NCBI GenBank assembly: GCA_044344715.1
Contig: JBIJCI010000020.1
Coordinates: 1-29,239 of the forward strand
Reading direction: 5' to 3'
From: F1-60-MAGs027 sp044344715
Lineage (GTDB): Bacteria > Actinomycetota > Acidimicrobiia > Acidimicrobiales > Ilumatobacteraceae
Length of the DNA stretch: 29,239 nt
The translations under genes were made by a program, and so were the position numbers. Under the pieces are notes generated by a model. That model was not told the origin of the DNA. It saw only the letters and a list, made by a program, of their open reading frames with translations, and did no database searches. Below, in pieces: positions 10,901 through 19,062 of the stretch (position 1 is the stretch's first letter; every line of letters starts with the position of its first letter).

Positions 10901-11528
10901 ACGCGGGAGTAAGGCGAACCGACGTGGATCCGAGGGTGGGAGTATCGAGCGAGGCCGACGTCAACGGTGGCGACACGCCGAGGTTCGCCGACTTGACGCC
11001 GATCAGACCAGGTGTGGCGAAGTTGTCGGCAACGTTCAACGCACGCACCGAGAACTGTCCGGCGGCGTTCGTGACCGCGCAGGTGACCGCAACGATCTCG
11101 GGCGACGGCGCATCCGGCCCGGGGAGATTGGAGAGCATCAACGTGCCGACGATGGCATCGGGCACGGGTTGATTCCCCGTATCCCTGACGGTGCCGGTGT
11201 ACACAACGGGAGTACCCAGTGCGCTCAGCAACTCGTCGGTCGGGAAGCCGTCAGGGGTGTTGCGACTCCACGACGAACCGCCCCAACTCGATACCTCGAC
11301 GGGTACGTCAAGGTCGGCATACATCGACTCGCACGAGTTGTCGTCGGCCACGAACGAAAAGACGTCGTCGCCGGTTCGCTGTCCACCCGGTGCAGGATCC
11401 GTTGCGCCACCACCGTTGGCCGAGACGGGTGCCGGCACGGCGGTAACGATGAGTGACCCGAGCACGGCTGTCGTAGCCGCGAGTACACGGAAGCGTCGGA
11501 AGGAACCTTGCTGAAGGGCTTGGATCAC
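4965..11528 (-). CDS. Secreted 2187-residue multi-module protein with Trp-rich regulatory-like repeats
   Basis: The start is GTG at 11528, chosen because AAAGGA lies 7-8 bases upstream and the signal peptide (FRRFRVLAATTAVLG, cleavage near PVSA) then sits at the N-terminus. An in-frame ATG at 11591 has no ribosome site. Residues to about 465 form a unique N-terminal region. A run of 13 glycines follows, then about twelve modules of 105-140 residues to the C-terminus. The module pattern is G-V start, NAW(V/I)NV, (Y/W)EW-GG, N--G-F-L-L, G-Y-L---PPWN, TR--V, a Cys/Asp-rich stretch, then L-GANL-G. They resemble carboxypeptidase regulatory-like or Cna-B-like beta-sandwiches. Asp-rich loops suggest calcium sites. 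There is no enzymatic motif and no anchor. It is probably a long extracellular stalk or matrix protein, co-transcribed with the Ig-repeat gene 32 bases downstream. Confidence 0.87.
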   Translation of the reverse strand: MIQALQQGSFRRFRVLAATTAVLGSLIVTAVPAPVSANGGGATDPAPGGQRTGDDVFSFVADDNSCESMYADLDVPVEVSSWGGSSWSRNTPDGFPTDELLSALGTPVVYTGTVRDTGNQPVPDAIVGTLMLSNLPGPDAPSPEIVAVTCAVTNAAGQFSVRALNVADNFATPGLIGVKSANLGVSPPLTSASLDTPTLGSTSVRLTPASPAIVNVNLQNANVNWGSYVYDQQLGYDDFVTFPSSTYCVQDSTPTTGFTVCGVSRGMSVSEQVTHFDVVSYDLPIDNSGTTSFLRLYLNNDAEFPFSFSFQVSGFTGPSAVANGRWGNAMSSSAVRMIAASMNQQNPGAGAALLEGSAPGDVFVDVPVESGSSLDAPLVPKTSVSGVTFETEIWRNTLTIPTTSASEIAITAYHRHFLGSTITGGVVSSFRYLPIESDNSPDGRTAYQRLTTGAFEDGLADSDFLTTAYQGGGGGGGGGGGGGCGEAGTGNVAGMVVTSLDPVTAFADCGYLDANPYSDIAWGGGPGWDWQQGALSSSVDENGHFGFDVPATGVYRLQFRPNSSTEIPVTYLVARFTVSDGSLSAVETCASFSLANDRSEVDARCTSGWVTATPSDGRYLLHALPGNLFGQVLTPDGQPLDDQAYANVYTERLVSFGSNWGFSGDGTGASPATDGKFIFRLSDGRYRLNVESPQGQSYAALRAYLRVSGGGSTVERCTTFDDQATDEASTLSGCTTLNGLSWETPLQLQFTSGDLTGRVSGASYFWVEVQRKSDRCPTCYQHIPGGNANANNAGTFSLNFDEEGDYKLFLNPPNDDTTGATRSEVLVSVAIDGDTKTLVVTQNGSTITPVNGIYDFTFNTANFVVLVEDPNGTALSNSWVNVQKLEQQGENFNFNVWVDSARSGLDGKARMSLTSSGYYKLVASNPTSDPYPELAAYVKVVAGGTPTFFACSSHQNRPIADRNGDTDIDIDDALECDDEPLSISNASPFTMAFRGADFRGQVSGSGNFWVEISRLNTTQCENCYEWIGGTVANQNGIFGINFDSAGTYKLAINPPWNDTSGATRTEVTVVVSGTSPDFDYVVTRGATVVEPTDGTYLFSLSTANFAAVVRNGDSAEPYPNASFERWNTEYLQFQWSSVWANGNASGQFSTSLPDGLWKVTARPGYQSEGTATPAAVYVVIENGEVSAAGVATTQACAQSALLPSCTRLETAVSGSVSRYVMPLGTPNFSGYVTVASDVARDGSGVPTSLSDAVAYSWIEVQAWNEFEQQYRWSPEVSGVNTSGNGRFASTLPAGNAASNRDSRYLVIVNARPQDAAAGRSRGSFRVRVEDGVVLCDADYAFCDAGEAPAPGRFDLSLSGANLTGEVRTGAFPDGGTAVVFGQVRAERWNGQWFEWSNLWAQTGSNGRFALNLETSGTYKITSEAPSWNNAYAGFANVSTYVRFDGTNVCEVTDQNVESCNDDASPTIDLEVVLVGANVRGTVSSAAGVVRNSWLNVQRYNSVLGWWEWVTGAPVNSSGAFSLSLAPSADGDTNAGGVQQRFKLEIMPPWGSSTLTRKEVQLWVGDVGQESGSNYYRVCDEASLGSCSGDAATPRSGNASPADSLDVVLTSGNLGGTVTTDGVTGMANAWINVEKWTTPSWAREPMWQWVEVFANANQLGAYNMDLEPQGAGHYRITANPGWNNPDNLTRTSVVVYQDVDGDVCSVDGPGDSDCDDAANPYSLDIQLAGANLVGTLKNGSDNVAFAWIGLMRERNNSGLAEDAPRSNTWYEWLGGSNTSASGSFGMRIEEDGRYQLEVNPPWNTTLTRFSVYLLAEDSDDDGLTIEAGEIRVCASKSESNDDCRDNEVWSEDSNSQISFPAANVAIRVCDKDDSGTTCTPVPNAWVNVFSGYEWVGGSNTNNLGMARFSLPDGENYRFEANPNWANPDGSRVETASGIAVRSGILDLETVDVEADAAVINESAGQIDIRLGSPNVTGTVYYMNGGTRTAMPWAYVGVRRDLDGGGYEWLPGAPVDGTGSYKLALADGDYTLTAYPNPSVADRAPVSITASVVGGVATCTSVAGACNIDFDGVEPNVVFTLTNMGTFTRALYVYDSADALVMSVSKAPSSGSVAMSFVLGNGTYTLRVQALNTVATDGTTAIIDFNENGSACRTFELEVADGAVANQPALNLWAGGFNGNDATTGLECA
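10080..10118 (-). repeat. Poly-glycine tract of 13 codons, GGT/GGC repeats
   Basis: Thirteen consecutive glycine codons, largely repeats of GGT-GGT-GGC, separate the N-terminal region of the 2187-residue protein from its repeat modules. The protein role is probably a flexible hinge. At DNA level this is a short tandem repeat able to change length in frame. Confidence 0.85.
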
Positions 11529-11615
11529 GATGCGTCCTTTCGGGTGCGAATGCACGGGTGGTATGACCGTTGGAATTGCGGGTACTTCCACGAGTGACGG
11601 TACAGGGCTACTCCT

Positions 11616-12716
11616 ATGAAGGGCAAGTCAATTCCTAGAAAAATGACACGGTTTCCCATCCAACTAGTGTCCGTGCGCATGAGGGGGCTCGGTTTCGTCG
11701 TTGCCCTGACCTCGCTGGTCGGCGTGATTCCCGCACCGGTACCCGCCTCTGCCGACGCCGCGGCAACGGCCACGATCGGCAGCATCTCCACGGGCACCCG
11801 ACCCGGGGCCGAGGTGGGTCGCGATTCGGCCACGATGCCCACGTTGCGCTACTGCGTCACCTACACCACGACCGATCAGGCGCGCGACTTCGGCTACGAG
11901 GTGCTCGACGCGTCCGGCGTGCGACCGCCGTTCGGATCCTCGTTCACCCGACAGTTCGAGTTCGTCCCCGGGCCCGATTGGACGGCCGGTGGGCGACTGA
12001 GCCCCAAGACGTTGTGCAACACGGTGACGCTCGAGCCCGGCCGCACCTACACCATTCGCGCCTGGATCACCAGCGGCCCGTTCGACACACGTGGCTCGTG
12101 GGCACTCACCCCTGCCTCGGCGCCAACCGCCGCAACGTTCGACCATTCCACTGCATCGGGTACGACCACAACGACCACCACAACGACACCCACACGATCC
12201 CCGTCGTCGGGCGGTTCCGACTCGACCACAACGGTGTCGTGTCCCCCGACGTCCCCGATCCGCACGGTGGTGAACGGCAGTCCGGTTTGCGTACCCGTCG
12301 ACATCTTCTGTCGGAGCAACCCCGGATGGAGCGATGCGAAACTCGGCGTGACCTGTCCCCGCAACCCGGTATCGCCCGGGCAGGGGTCGGACGGAAGTGG
12401 TGCAAACGGCATGCCCAGCTGTTCGGCGGTCACCACCCCAGCACGGGCGGGACGGACCTCACTACGCCTCACCACCACCGGCGCACTCGCCCGTCAGCGC
12501 GTACAAGTCGAGGTGCAGTCTGCCCGCCGGTGGTACCGCCTCGGCACGGCACGCATCACGAAGAGCGGCGTGGCGATCGTTTCCACCGACTCGCGCATCC
12601 TCAACCCGAGGAACTCCTACCGCCTCCGCGCGACGCAGGGCTCGCGGGTCGTCTGCGCGGGAACGCTCACGATTCCCATTCGGCTGAACCTGCGCGGCCC
12701 GGCTACGCCCGCGTAA
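11616..12716 (+). CDS. Secreted protein with Thr-rich linker, function unknown
   Basis: This is a 366-residue protein divergent from the giant secreted pair, with 87 bases between starts. ATG 11616 has a weak AGGG 8 bases upstream; ATG at 11643 or 11679 would give shorter n-regions and cannot be excluded. A hydrophobic signal segment (GFVVALTSLVGVIPAPV) ends near ASADA, about residue 48. A beta-rich, fibronectin-like domain with two cysteines covers about 50-170. A linker containing nine successive threonines follows. Next comes a Cys-rich section of about 70 residues, then a C-terminal beta domain (about 270-366) with two cysteines. There are no catalytic motifs. The signal peptide, Thr linker and beta domains match the style of the neighbouring giants, so a shared cell-surface role is a reasonable inference. 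Specific function is unknown. Confidence 0.8.
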   Translation: MKGKSIPRKMTRFPIQLVSVRMRGLGFVVALTSLVGVIPAPVPASADAAATATIGSISTGTRPGAEVGRDSATMPTLRYCVTYTTTDQARDFGYEVLDASGVRPPFGSSFTRQFEFVPGPDWTAGGRLSPKTLCNTVTLEPGRTYTIRAWITSGPFDTRGSWALTPASAPTAATFDHSTASGTTTTTTTTTPTRSPSSGGSDSTTTVSCPPTSPIRTVVNGSPVCVPVDIFCRSNPGWSDAKLGVTCPRNPVSPGQGSDGSGANGMPSCSAVTTPARAGRTSLRLTTTGALARQRVQVEVQSARRWYRLGTARITKSGVAIVSTDSRILNPRNSYRLRATQGSRVVCAGTLTIPIRLNLRGPATPA

Positions 12717-12756
12717 GCACTTCGCCATCCGGTTGCGACGTACGGTACAAAAGCGA

Positions 12757-12788
12757 AGGGTGCGGGCCGCTTTCGCGACCCGCACCCT
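12757..12788. terminator. Bidirectional hairpin terminator
   Basis: The arms AGGGTGCGGG (12757-12766) and CCCGCACCCT (12779-12788) pair perfectly over 10 bp, with a 12-base loop that can itself form a short CGC/GCG stem. It lies between a rightward stop at 12716 and a leftward stop at 12833, so it can end both transcripts. There is no strong T-run on either side, as is common in high-GC actinobacteria. Confidence 0.75.
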
Positions 12789-12832
12789 CGTGTCGATTCA
12801 CGTGGTGACGAGCACCACGATCGTCGTCGTGC

Positions 12833-14014
12833 TTAGTTGCCGCCCTCGTTGAGGGTGACCGAAATCGGTGCGTACGACGAACCGGTCGTGTCGACGCCGA
12901 GACCAGCGAGGATCTCGAGCGCCTTCACGACGATGTCGTTGGTGTACGCCCCGGCATCGGGGGCCGCGGTCAGCACCGTGCCGCCCTCGAGGTTCTTGGT
13001 CTCCTGCGAGAGCGTCGCCGTGCGATCCCACGCAGCCTGGTCGATGTAGCCGACGCCGTTGGATGCGGGCCAGATCAACTTGTTGACCTCGTTCATCTGC
13101 CACAGCTGGTGGCTGGCGCCGAGCTTCGAGCCCTTGGCGAGCACGATGTCGCGGCACGTTTCCACGTTGTCGCGGCAGAACGCCCAACCCTGGAGCGAAG
13201 CGGCGACGAACTTGACCGCGGTGTCGGCATACGCCGCATCGCTGGCAAGACGCTCACCAGACGCCCAGATTGCATCCTGCAACATGCCGACGCCCTCGGC
13301 CTCGTACGAGATGACGTTGAAGTCATCCGCCGTGTAGAGCGCACCGGTGGCCGGGTTGACGGCCTCGAGCACCTGTGCGTACTCGTTGTAGGTCATCGCT
13401 TCTGCGGCGTCGATGTCACCGTTGAGCAGACCGACCATGTCGAACTGCTGCTGCACGAGCGTGACGTCCTTGGCCGGGTCGAGACCCGCCTTGGTCAACG
13501 CGGCGAAGATCTCGAACTCGTTGCCGAAGCCCCAGTTACCGATCTTCTTGCCCTTGAAGTCCGTGGGCGAGGTGATGTTCTTGTCCTTGAACGACACCTG
13601 CAGGGTGCCCGAACGCTGGTACACCTGCGCGATGTTCACGATGTTCGCACCGGCCTCGCGGCTGGCGAGGGCCTTGGACACCCACGAGATTGCGAAGTCG
13701 ACGTTGCCGTTGGCCAACTCGGTCTGCGGGACGATGTCGACACCGCCCTCGACGATGGTGACGTCGAGGCATTGGCCCTCGTAGAAGCCCTGGTCCTGCG
13801 CGGCGAAGTAGCCGGCGAACTGGGCCTGGGTGAACCACTGCAATTGCAGCTTGACCGGGGTCGGCGTCGTGCAGGTTTCCTCTGCAGGCGTCTCCTCGGC
13901 AACGGTCTCCTCGGTGGACTCGTCGGCTGCCTCGTCGCTACCGCCGCAGGCGGCCACGAACAAAGACAGCGCGGCGATGCCGGCGAAGGCAACCCGTACT
14001 GATCGCTTCTTCAT
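12833..14014 (-). CDS. ABC transporter substrate-binding lipoprotein, NMT1/THI5-like
   Basis: This is the binding protein of the importer encoded just upstream. ATG 14014 is preceded by AAAGGGGAG five bases away, and the 393-residue product then begins MKKRS. The lipobox FVAAC places the lipidated Cys at residue 23, so it is membrane-tethered outside the cell. An acidic Glu/Thr-rich spacer covers about 25-46. The NMT1/THI5-type fold starts at KLQLQWFTQAQFAGYFAA and includes the DFKGKKIG strand typical of family PF09084. Family members bind thiamine-pyrimidine precursors, pyrimidines, nitrate, sulfonates and related small molecules. Context with dihydropyrimidinase points to a pyrimidine or hydantoin-type ligand, which is inference. 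It is the last gene of the operon and is preceded by a strong stem-loop that may raise its expression over the permeases. Confidence 0.92.
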   Translation of the reverse strand: MKKRSVRVAFAGIAALSLFVAACGGSDEAADESTEETVAEETPAEETCTTPTPVKLQLQWFTQAQFAGYFAAQDQGFYEGQCLDVTIVEGGVDIVPQTELANGNVDFAISWVSKALASREAGANIVNIAQVYQRSGTLQVSFKDKNITSPTDFKGKKIGNWGFGNEFEIFAALTKAGLDPAKDVTLVQQQFDMVGLLNGDIDAAEAMTYNEYAQVLEAVNPATGALYTADDFNVISYEAEGVGMLQDAIWASGERLASDAAYADTAVKFVAASLQGWAFCRDNVETCRDIVLAKGSKLGASHQLWQMNEVNKLIWPASNGVGYIDQAAWDRTATLSQETKNLEGGTVLTAAPDAGAYTNDIVVKALEILAGLGVDTTGSSYAPISVTLNEGGN

Positions 14015-14026
14015 GTATCTCCCCTT

Positions 14027-14046
14027 TCCGGGTGGCGCCACCCGGA
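14027..14046. promoter_or_regulatory. 20-bp perfect palindrome (stem-loop) before the binding-protein ribosome site
   Basis: Half-site TCCGGGTGGC (14027-14036) is followed directly by its exact reverse complement (14037-14046). On the leftward transcript it can fold with an 8-bp stem and GCGC loop. An A/C-rich stretch after the permease stop codon comes before it, and AAAGGGGAG of the binding-protein gene follows immediately. No T-run follows, so a simple terminator is unlikely. An RNA-stabilising or processing hairpin is more likely; a protein-binding site is possible. Confidence 0.7.
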
Positions 14047-14062
14047 CGTTTTGTTTGTTGTG

Positions 14063-14830
14063 TTACCTCGCCCCACCCTTGCGGTTGAGGCCCTCCATGA
14101 TTACGGAGATTGTGTAGAACAGTAGCCCAAGCAGGCACGCGGCGAGCACGTACGCCCACGCCGCGGCGTTCTTGGCATTGGCGATGTTGCTCGAGATCCG
14201 GCTGCCGAGGCCGTTCTGCGAACCGCCGAAGTACTCGCTGACGAAGGCGGTGATCACCGCGGCGGGGGCGGCGATCTTGAGCGAGACGAAGAGGAAGGGC
14301 ACCGCATTCGGAATCCGCACCTTGCGCAGGATGGCCACGTCGCTCGCGGCGTACGAGCGCATCAGCTCCACGTGCGTGGGCGACACCTGGGTGAGACCGC
14401 GGGCCACGTTGACGAGCACTATGAAGTAGACCACGAGTGCCACCATGATCCGGCGCGGGATCTCGCTCGTGATCGAGTACATGTTGTTGAGCACGGCCAC
14501 CAGCACGAAGATCGGCACGGCGTTGAGTGCCACGGCGAGCGGCGTGATCAGTTGGTTGAGGAAGCCGAAGCGGCTGAGCACGAAGCTCATCGCCACACCG
14601 AGCACCGTGCCGGCCACGAGTCCGACCAGCGCATTGGTGCCCGACACGGTTGCCGCGCCACGGATGAGCGGGAAGTTGTCGGTGAACTGTCCCCATACGG
14701 CGCTCGGCGCGGTGAGAAAGTACGGCTTCAACTCGAAGAAGCGCACTGCCCACTCCCAGAACCCGAGGAAGAGCGCACCGAACACGATGGCGGGCAGGAT
14801 CCTGCCGAGCCACGACGTGGTCGTGTTCAT
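14063..14830 (-). CDS. ABC transporter permease, BPD family (first permease)
   Basis: This 255-residue inner-membrane permease has about six hydrophobic segments (about 11-29, 66-85, 92-115, 125-143, 187-203, 224-245). The cytoplasmic EAA-type loop at about 155-175 (ELMRSYAASDVAILRKVRIPNA) contacts the ATPase. This matches the binding-protein-dependent permease domain (PF00528) of the nitrate/sulfonate/thiamine-precursor group. ATG 14830 overlaps the ATPase stop codon as ATGA, so the two are translationally coupled. The operon encodes a second, longer permease; the two probably form a heterodimer over one ATPase dimer. The substrate is probably a pyrimidine-type compound, by context only. Confidence 0.92.
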   Translation of the reverse strand: MNTTTSWLGRILPAIVFGALFLGFWEWAVRFFELKPYFLTAPSAVWGQFTDNFPLIRGAATVSGTNALVGLVAGTVLGVAMSFVLSRFGFLNQLITPLAVALNAVPIFVLVAVLNNMYSITSEIPRRIMVALVVYFIVLVNVARGLTQVSPTHVELMRSYAASDVAILRKVRIPNAVPFLFVSLKIAAPAAVITAFVSEYFGGSQNGLGSRISSNIANAKNAAAWAYVLAACLLGLLFYTISVIMEGLNRKGGAR

Positions 14831-15627
14831 CGGTCGTCGTTGCCCAGTCCGACGTGGGCGGCGTGCATGCCGCGCAGGCCCTCGCGTACCGCCGTGATCG
14901 CCTCGAAGAACTGGGTGCGGTTGCGGGTGTCCTCGTTGCGTTGGCCGTCGAGCGCAACGTCGACCACCCTCGTGATGCGGCCCGGTCGCGGCGACATGAC
15001 CACCACACGATTGGAGAGGTACACGGCTTCGGGGATCGAATGCGTCACGAACACCACGGTGGTTCCGGTGGCCGCACAAATGCGCAGCAGTTCGCCCTGC
15101 ATGTACTCGCGCGTCATCTCGTCGAGCGCGCCGAAGGGTTCGTCCATCAGCAGGAGCGGCGGGTGCGCGGCGAGCGCGCGGGCGATGGCGATGCGCTGCT
15201 GCATGCCACCCGACAACTGCCAGGGGTAGTGGTCGCCGAACTCCGGTAACTGCACGAGTTGCAGCATCTCGTCGGCACGAACGCGACGGTCGTTCTTGTC
15301 CCAGCCCTTCAGTTCGAGCGGCAGTTCGATGTTCTTGCGGACCGTGCGCCACTCGAAGAGACCGGCCTGCTGGAACGCCATGCCGTAGTCCTGGTCGAGG
15401 CGTGCCCGTGCGGCCGGCTTGCCGTTGACCACCACGTCACCCGTCGTCGGCTCGAGCAGGTTGGCGATCAGCCGCAGGAGCGTGGACTTTCCGCAACCGG
15501 ACGGACCGATCAGCGACACGAACTCGCCCTGCTTCACGTCGAGACCCACGTCGTGCAACGCGTCGACCTGGTTCGGCTTCCCCTGGTTGAACACCTTGCT
15601 CACGTTGCGGATGCTGACGGCGGTCAC
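14827..15627 (-). CDS. ABC transporter ATP-binding protein, NitT/TauT type
   Basis: This 266-residue cytoplasmic ATPase starts at GTG 15627 with GAAGGAG about 8 bases upstream. Walker A is GPSGCGKST (41-49), the signature is LSGGMQQR (138-145), Walker B is LLLMDEP (158-164) with Glu163, the D-loop is ALD, and the H-loop His is 196 in VTHSIPEA. These are all intact, and length and motifs fit the nitrate/sulfonate/bicarbonate importer ATPases. The GTG overlaps the stop of the upstream permease (GTGA), and its own stop overlaps the next permease start (ATGA), an arrangement that favours stoichiometric synthesis. It would energise uptake by the two permeases and the lipoprotein encoded around it. 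Confidence 0.95.
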   Translation of the reverse strand: MTAVSIRNVSKVFNQGKPNQVDALHDVGLDVKQGEFVSLIGPSGCGKSTLLRLIANLLEPTTGDVVVNGKPAARARLDQDYGMAFQQAGLFEWRTVRKNIELPLELKGWDKNDRRVRADEMLQLVQLPEFGDHYPWQLSGGMQQRIAIARALAAHPPLLLMDEPFGALDEMTREYMQGELLRICAATGTTVVFVTHSIPEAVYLSNRVVVMSPRPGRITRVVDVALDGQRNEDTRNRTQFFEAITAVREGLRGMHAAHVGLGNDDR

Positions 15628-16505
15628 GGGACGTTCTCCTTCGGTCGGTTGCGCATGACGAACACGTCGACGGCGACGACGACCCCGGCCATCGTGAGGC
15701 CGAGTGCCGCCGCGCCGAAGATCGCGGTGTACACCTTGGCCGGGTCGCCGGTCGCCTCGCGGGCGTACTCGATGATCAGGCGTCCGATACCGCCCTTCAA
15801 CCCGGTGGAAATCTCGGCCACCACCACGCCGATCACCGCTGCGGATGCACCGAGCCGGAATGCGGGAACCATGTACGGCACCGCGGTCGGGAACCGCAGC
15901 TTGAAGAGCGTCCTCGTCCACGATGCGGCGTAACTCTGCATGAGTTCCACCGACGACGCGGTGGCGGCCGCCAATCCGCGCAGCGTGCCGACGGCGATCG
16001 GAAAGAAGGCGAGGAACGCGCCGAGAACCGACGCCGACAACCAGCGCGGCCAGACGAACGGACCGACCTCCACCTTGCCGCCCCAACTGACCACGAGCGG
16101 TGCGAGGGCGATGAGCGGGACGGTCTGCGACACCACGAGGTACGGCAGCACACCGCGCTGCACGAGTTTGAACCGTGCCATCAACACCGCGAGTCCCACA
16201 CCGACAATGCCACCCATCACGAAACCCGCGGCGCTGAGCCGGAACGAATACCAGGCACCCGACAGCACGGCGGCGAACACGGTGCGCTCCGAGCCGCGAA
16301 CCTCCGGCCGACCGAAACGGGAGAACATGTCCCATACGTGCGGCATCGCGTAGTCGCTCGTTCGCGGGAGGATGCGAACACCGAACACGGTGCCACCCTC
16401 CTGCGGGCCGACCGCCTTGTACGACTCCCAGATCACGACCACCAGACCGAGCGCCGCCACGAACATCGCGGTTCGTTTGACGGCACGCACGGCCAGCGGG
16501 ATCAT
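15624..16505 (-). CDS. ABC transporter permease, BPD family (second, longer permease)
   Basis: This 293-residue permease starts at ATG 16505, which overlaps the oxidoreductase stop (ATGA). The first membrane segment is at about 13-27. A soluble stretch of about 50 residues (VRILPRTSDYAMPHVW) follows, then the permease domain with segments near 92-110, 120-140, 157-175, 215-232 and 262-282. The EAA-type loop ELMQSYAASWTRTLFKLRFPTA is at about 187-208. It is clearly homologous to, but diverged from, the 255-residue permease encoded two genes downstream, so this importer has two different membrane subunits, unlike the single permease of typical ThiXYZ systems. Confidence 0.92.
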   Translation of the reverse strand: MIPLAVRAVKRTAMFVAALGLVVVIWESYKAVGPQEGGTVFGVRILPRTSDYAMPHVWDMFSRFGRPEVRGSERTVFAAVLSGAWYSFRLSAAGFVMGGIVGVGLAVLMARFKLVQRGVLPYLVVSQTVPLIALAPLVVSWGGKVEVGPFVWPRWLSASVLGAFLAFFPIAVGTLRGLAAATASSVELMQSYAASWTRTLFKLRFPTAVPYMVPAFRLGASAAVIGVVVAEISTGLKGGIGRLIIEYAREATGDPAKVYTAIFGAAALGLTMAGVVVAVDVFVMRNRPKENVP

Positions 16506-17518
16506 TGTTTGGCGCGTGCCAGTTCTGCGATGGCGGGCATCACGCGCTCGCCGTAGGCCTCGAGGGTCCGTTCCTTGCCGTCGTGCTGCAGGTAGATGGA
16601 GAACTGGTCGACTCCCAGTTCCTTCAGCTCCTTCAACCGCCGCACGTGCTCGTCGACGTCGCCGAGGATGCAGAAGCGGTCGACGATCTCGTCGGGCACG
16701 AAGTTGGTGTGGGTGTTTCCGGCGCGACCGTGCTCGTTGTAGTCGTAGCCCTCGCGACCCTTGATGTAGTCGGTGAGGGCCTTGGGCACCGCGGAGTTCT
16801 CGCCGTACCGCGCGACGATGTCGGCCACGTGGTTGCCCACCATGCCGCCGAACCAGCGGCACTGATCGCGCATGTGCGCCATGTCGGTGCCGACGTAGGC
16901 CGGTGCGGCCACGCAGATCTTCACGCTCTTCGGGTCGCGGCCGGCATCCTTGGCCGCCTTGCGAACCGCGGCGATGGTCCATTCGGCGATCGACAGGTCG
17001 GCGAGCTGCAGGATGAAGCCGTCGCCCACCTCGCCGGTGAGTTGCAGCGCCTTCGGACCGTAGGCGGCCACCCACACCTCGCAACGGCTCTTCTCGGCCC
17101 ACGGGAAGCGGATGGTGGAACCCTTGTAGTCGACGCCGCGACCGTTGGCGAGTTCGCGGATGACGTGGATGCTCTCGCGCAACGTGGCGAGCGTGGTGGG
17201 CTTGCCGTTGGTGACGCGCACCGCCGAGTCGCCGCGCCCGATGCCGACGACGGTGCGGTTGCCGAACATCTCGTTCAACGTGGCGAACACGCTGGCGGTG
17301 ACCGTCCAGTCGCGGGTGGCCGGATTGGTGACCATCGGACCGACGACCACGTTGTTGGTCTGGGCGAGGATCTGGCTGTAGATGACGTACGGCTCCTCCC
17401 AGAGGATGTGGCTGTCGAACGTCCACACGTGGGTCATGCCGTACATCTCGGCCTTCTTGGCCAGGTCGATCACCCGCGCGGCGGGCGGTGTGGTCTGCAG
17501 GACGACGCCGATGTCCAT
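16502..17518 (-). CDS. Luciferase-like (LLM class) oxidoreductase, probably F420-dependent
   Basis: This 338-residue protein starts at ATG 17518, 8 bases after the dehydrogenase stop; upstream extensions lack family sequence. It has the TIM-barrel fold of the bacterial luciferase superfamily. Visible family signatures are TNPATRDWTVTAS (64-76), GNRTVVGIGRGDSAVR (86-101) and AAYGPKALQLTGEVGDGFI (151-169). The GIGRGDSAVR segment is characteristic of F420-dependent members rather than the FMN-dependent RutA pyrimidine monooxygenase. It resembles the family often labelled CPS_4043-type, from memory only. Its place between the semialdehyde dehydrogenase and the importer suggests it acts on the imported ring or a close derivative, perhaps supplying the reduction missing from this operon. 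Substrate and cofactor are inference. Confidence 0.85.
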   Translation of the reverse strand: MDIGVVLQTTPPAARVIDLAKKAEMYGMTHVWTFDSHILWEEPYVIYSQILAQTNNVVVGPMVTNPATRDWTVTASVFATLNEMFGNRTVVGIGRGDSAVRVTNGKPTTLATLRESIHVIRELANGRGVDYKGSTIRFPWAEKSRCEVWVAAYGPKALQLTGEVGDGFILQLADLSIAEWTIAAVRKAAKDAGRDPKSVKICVAAPAYVGTDMAHMRDQCRWFGGMVGNHVADIVARYGENSAVPKALTDYIKGREGYDYNEHGRAGNTHTNFVPDEIVDRFCILGDVDEHVRRLKELKELGVDQFSIYLQHDGKERTLEAYGERVMPAIAELARAKQ

Positions 17519-17526
17519 CGTGGTGC

Positions 17527-19011
<1,485 letters not shown>

Positions 19012-19062
19012 GCGTTGCTCCTTATATACGGGTCGGTGACAGGGTGGGGACTCGGGCCGGCA

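Noticed and set aside
11572..11635. Inverted repeat GGAATTG / CAATTCC between the divergent secreted genes, and TTGACT as a -35
   Set aside because: The arms are 7 bp and 50 bases apart, one arm lies inside a coding sequence, and no -10 fits at 16-19 bases from TTGACT. Chance is likely.
16502..17518. RutA pyrimidine monooxygenase
   Set aside because: The sequence has the GIGRGDSAVR and TNPATRD signatures of F420-type members, is shorter than RutA, and no RutB-F gene accompanies it; the operon has ring-opening dihydropyrimidinase instead.
19012..19062. TATATA as an internal promoter before mmsA
   Set aside because: The hexamer directly adjoins AAGGAG, so a transcript start 6-8 bases on would remove the ribosome site; no -35 is seen.
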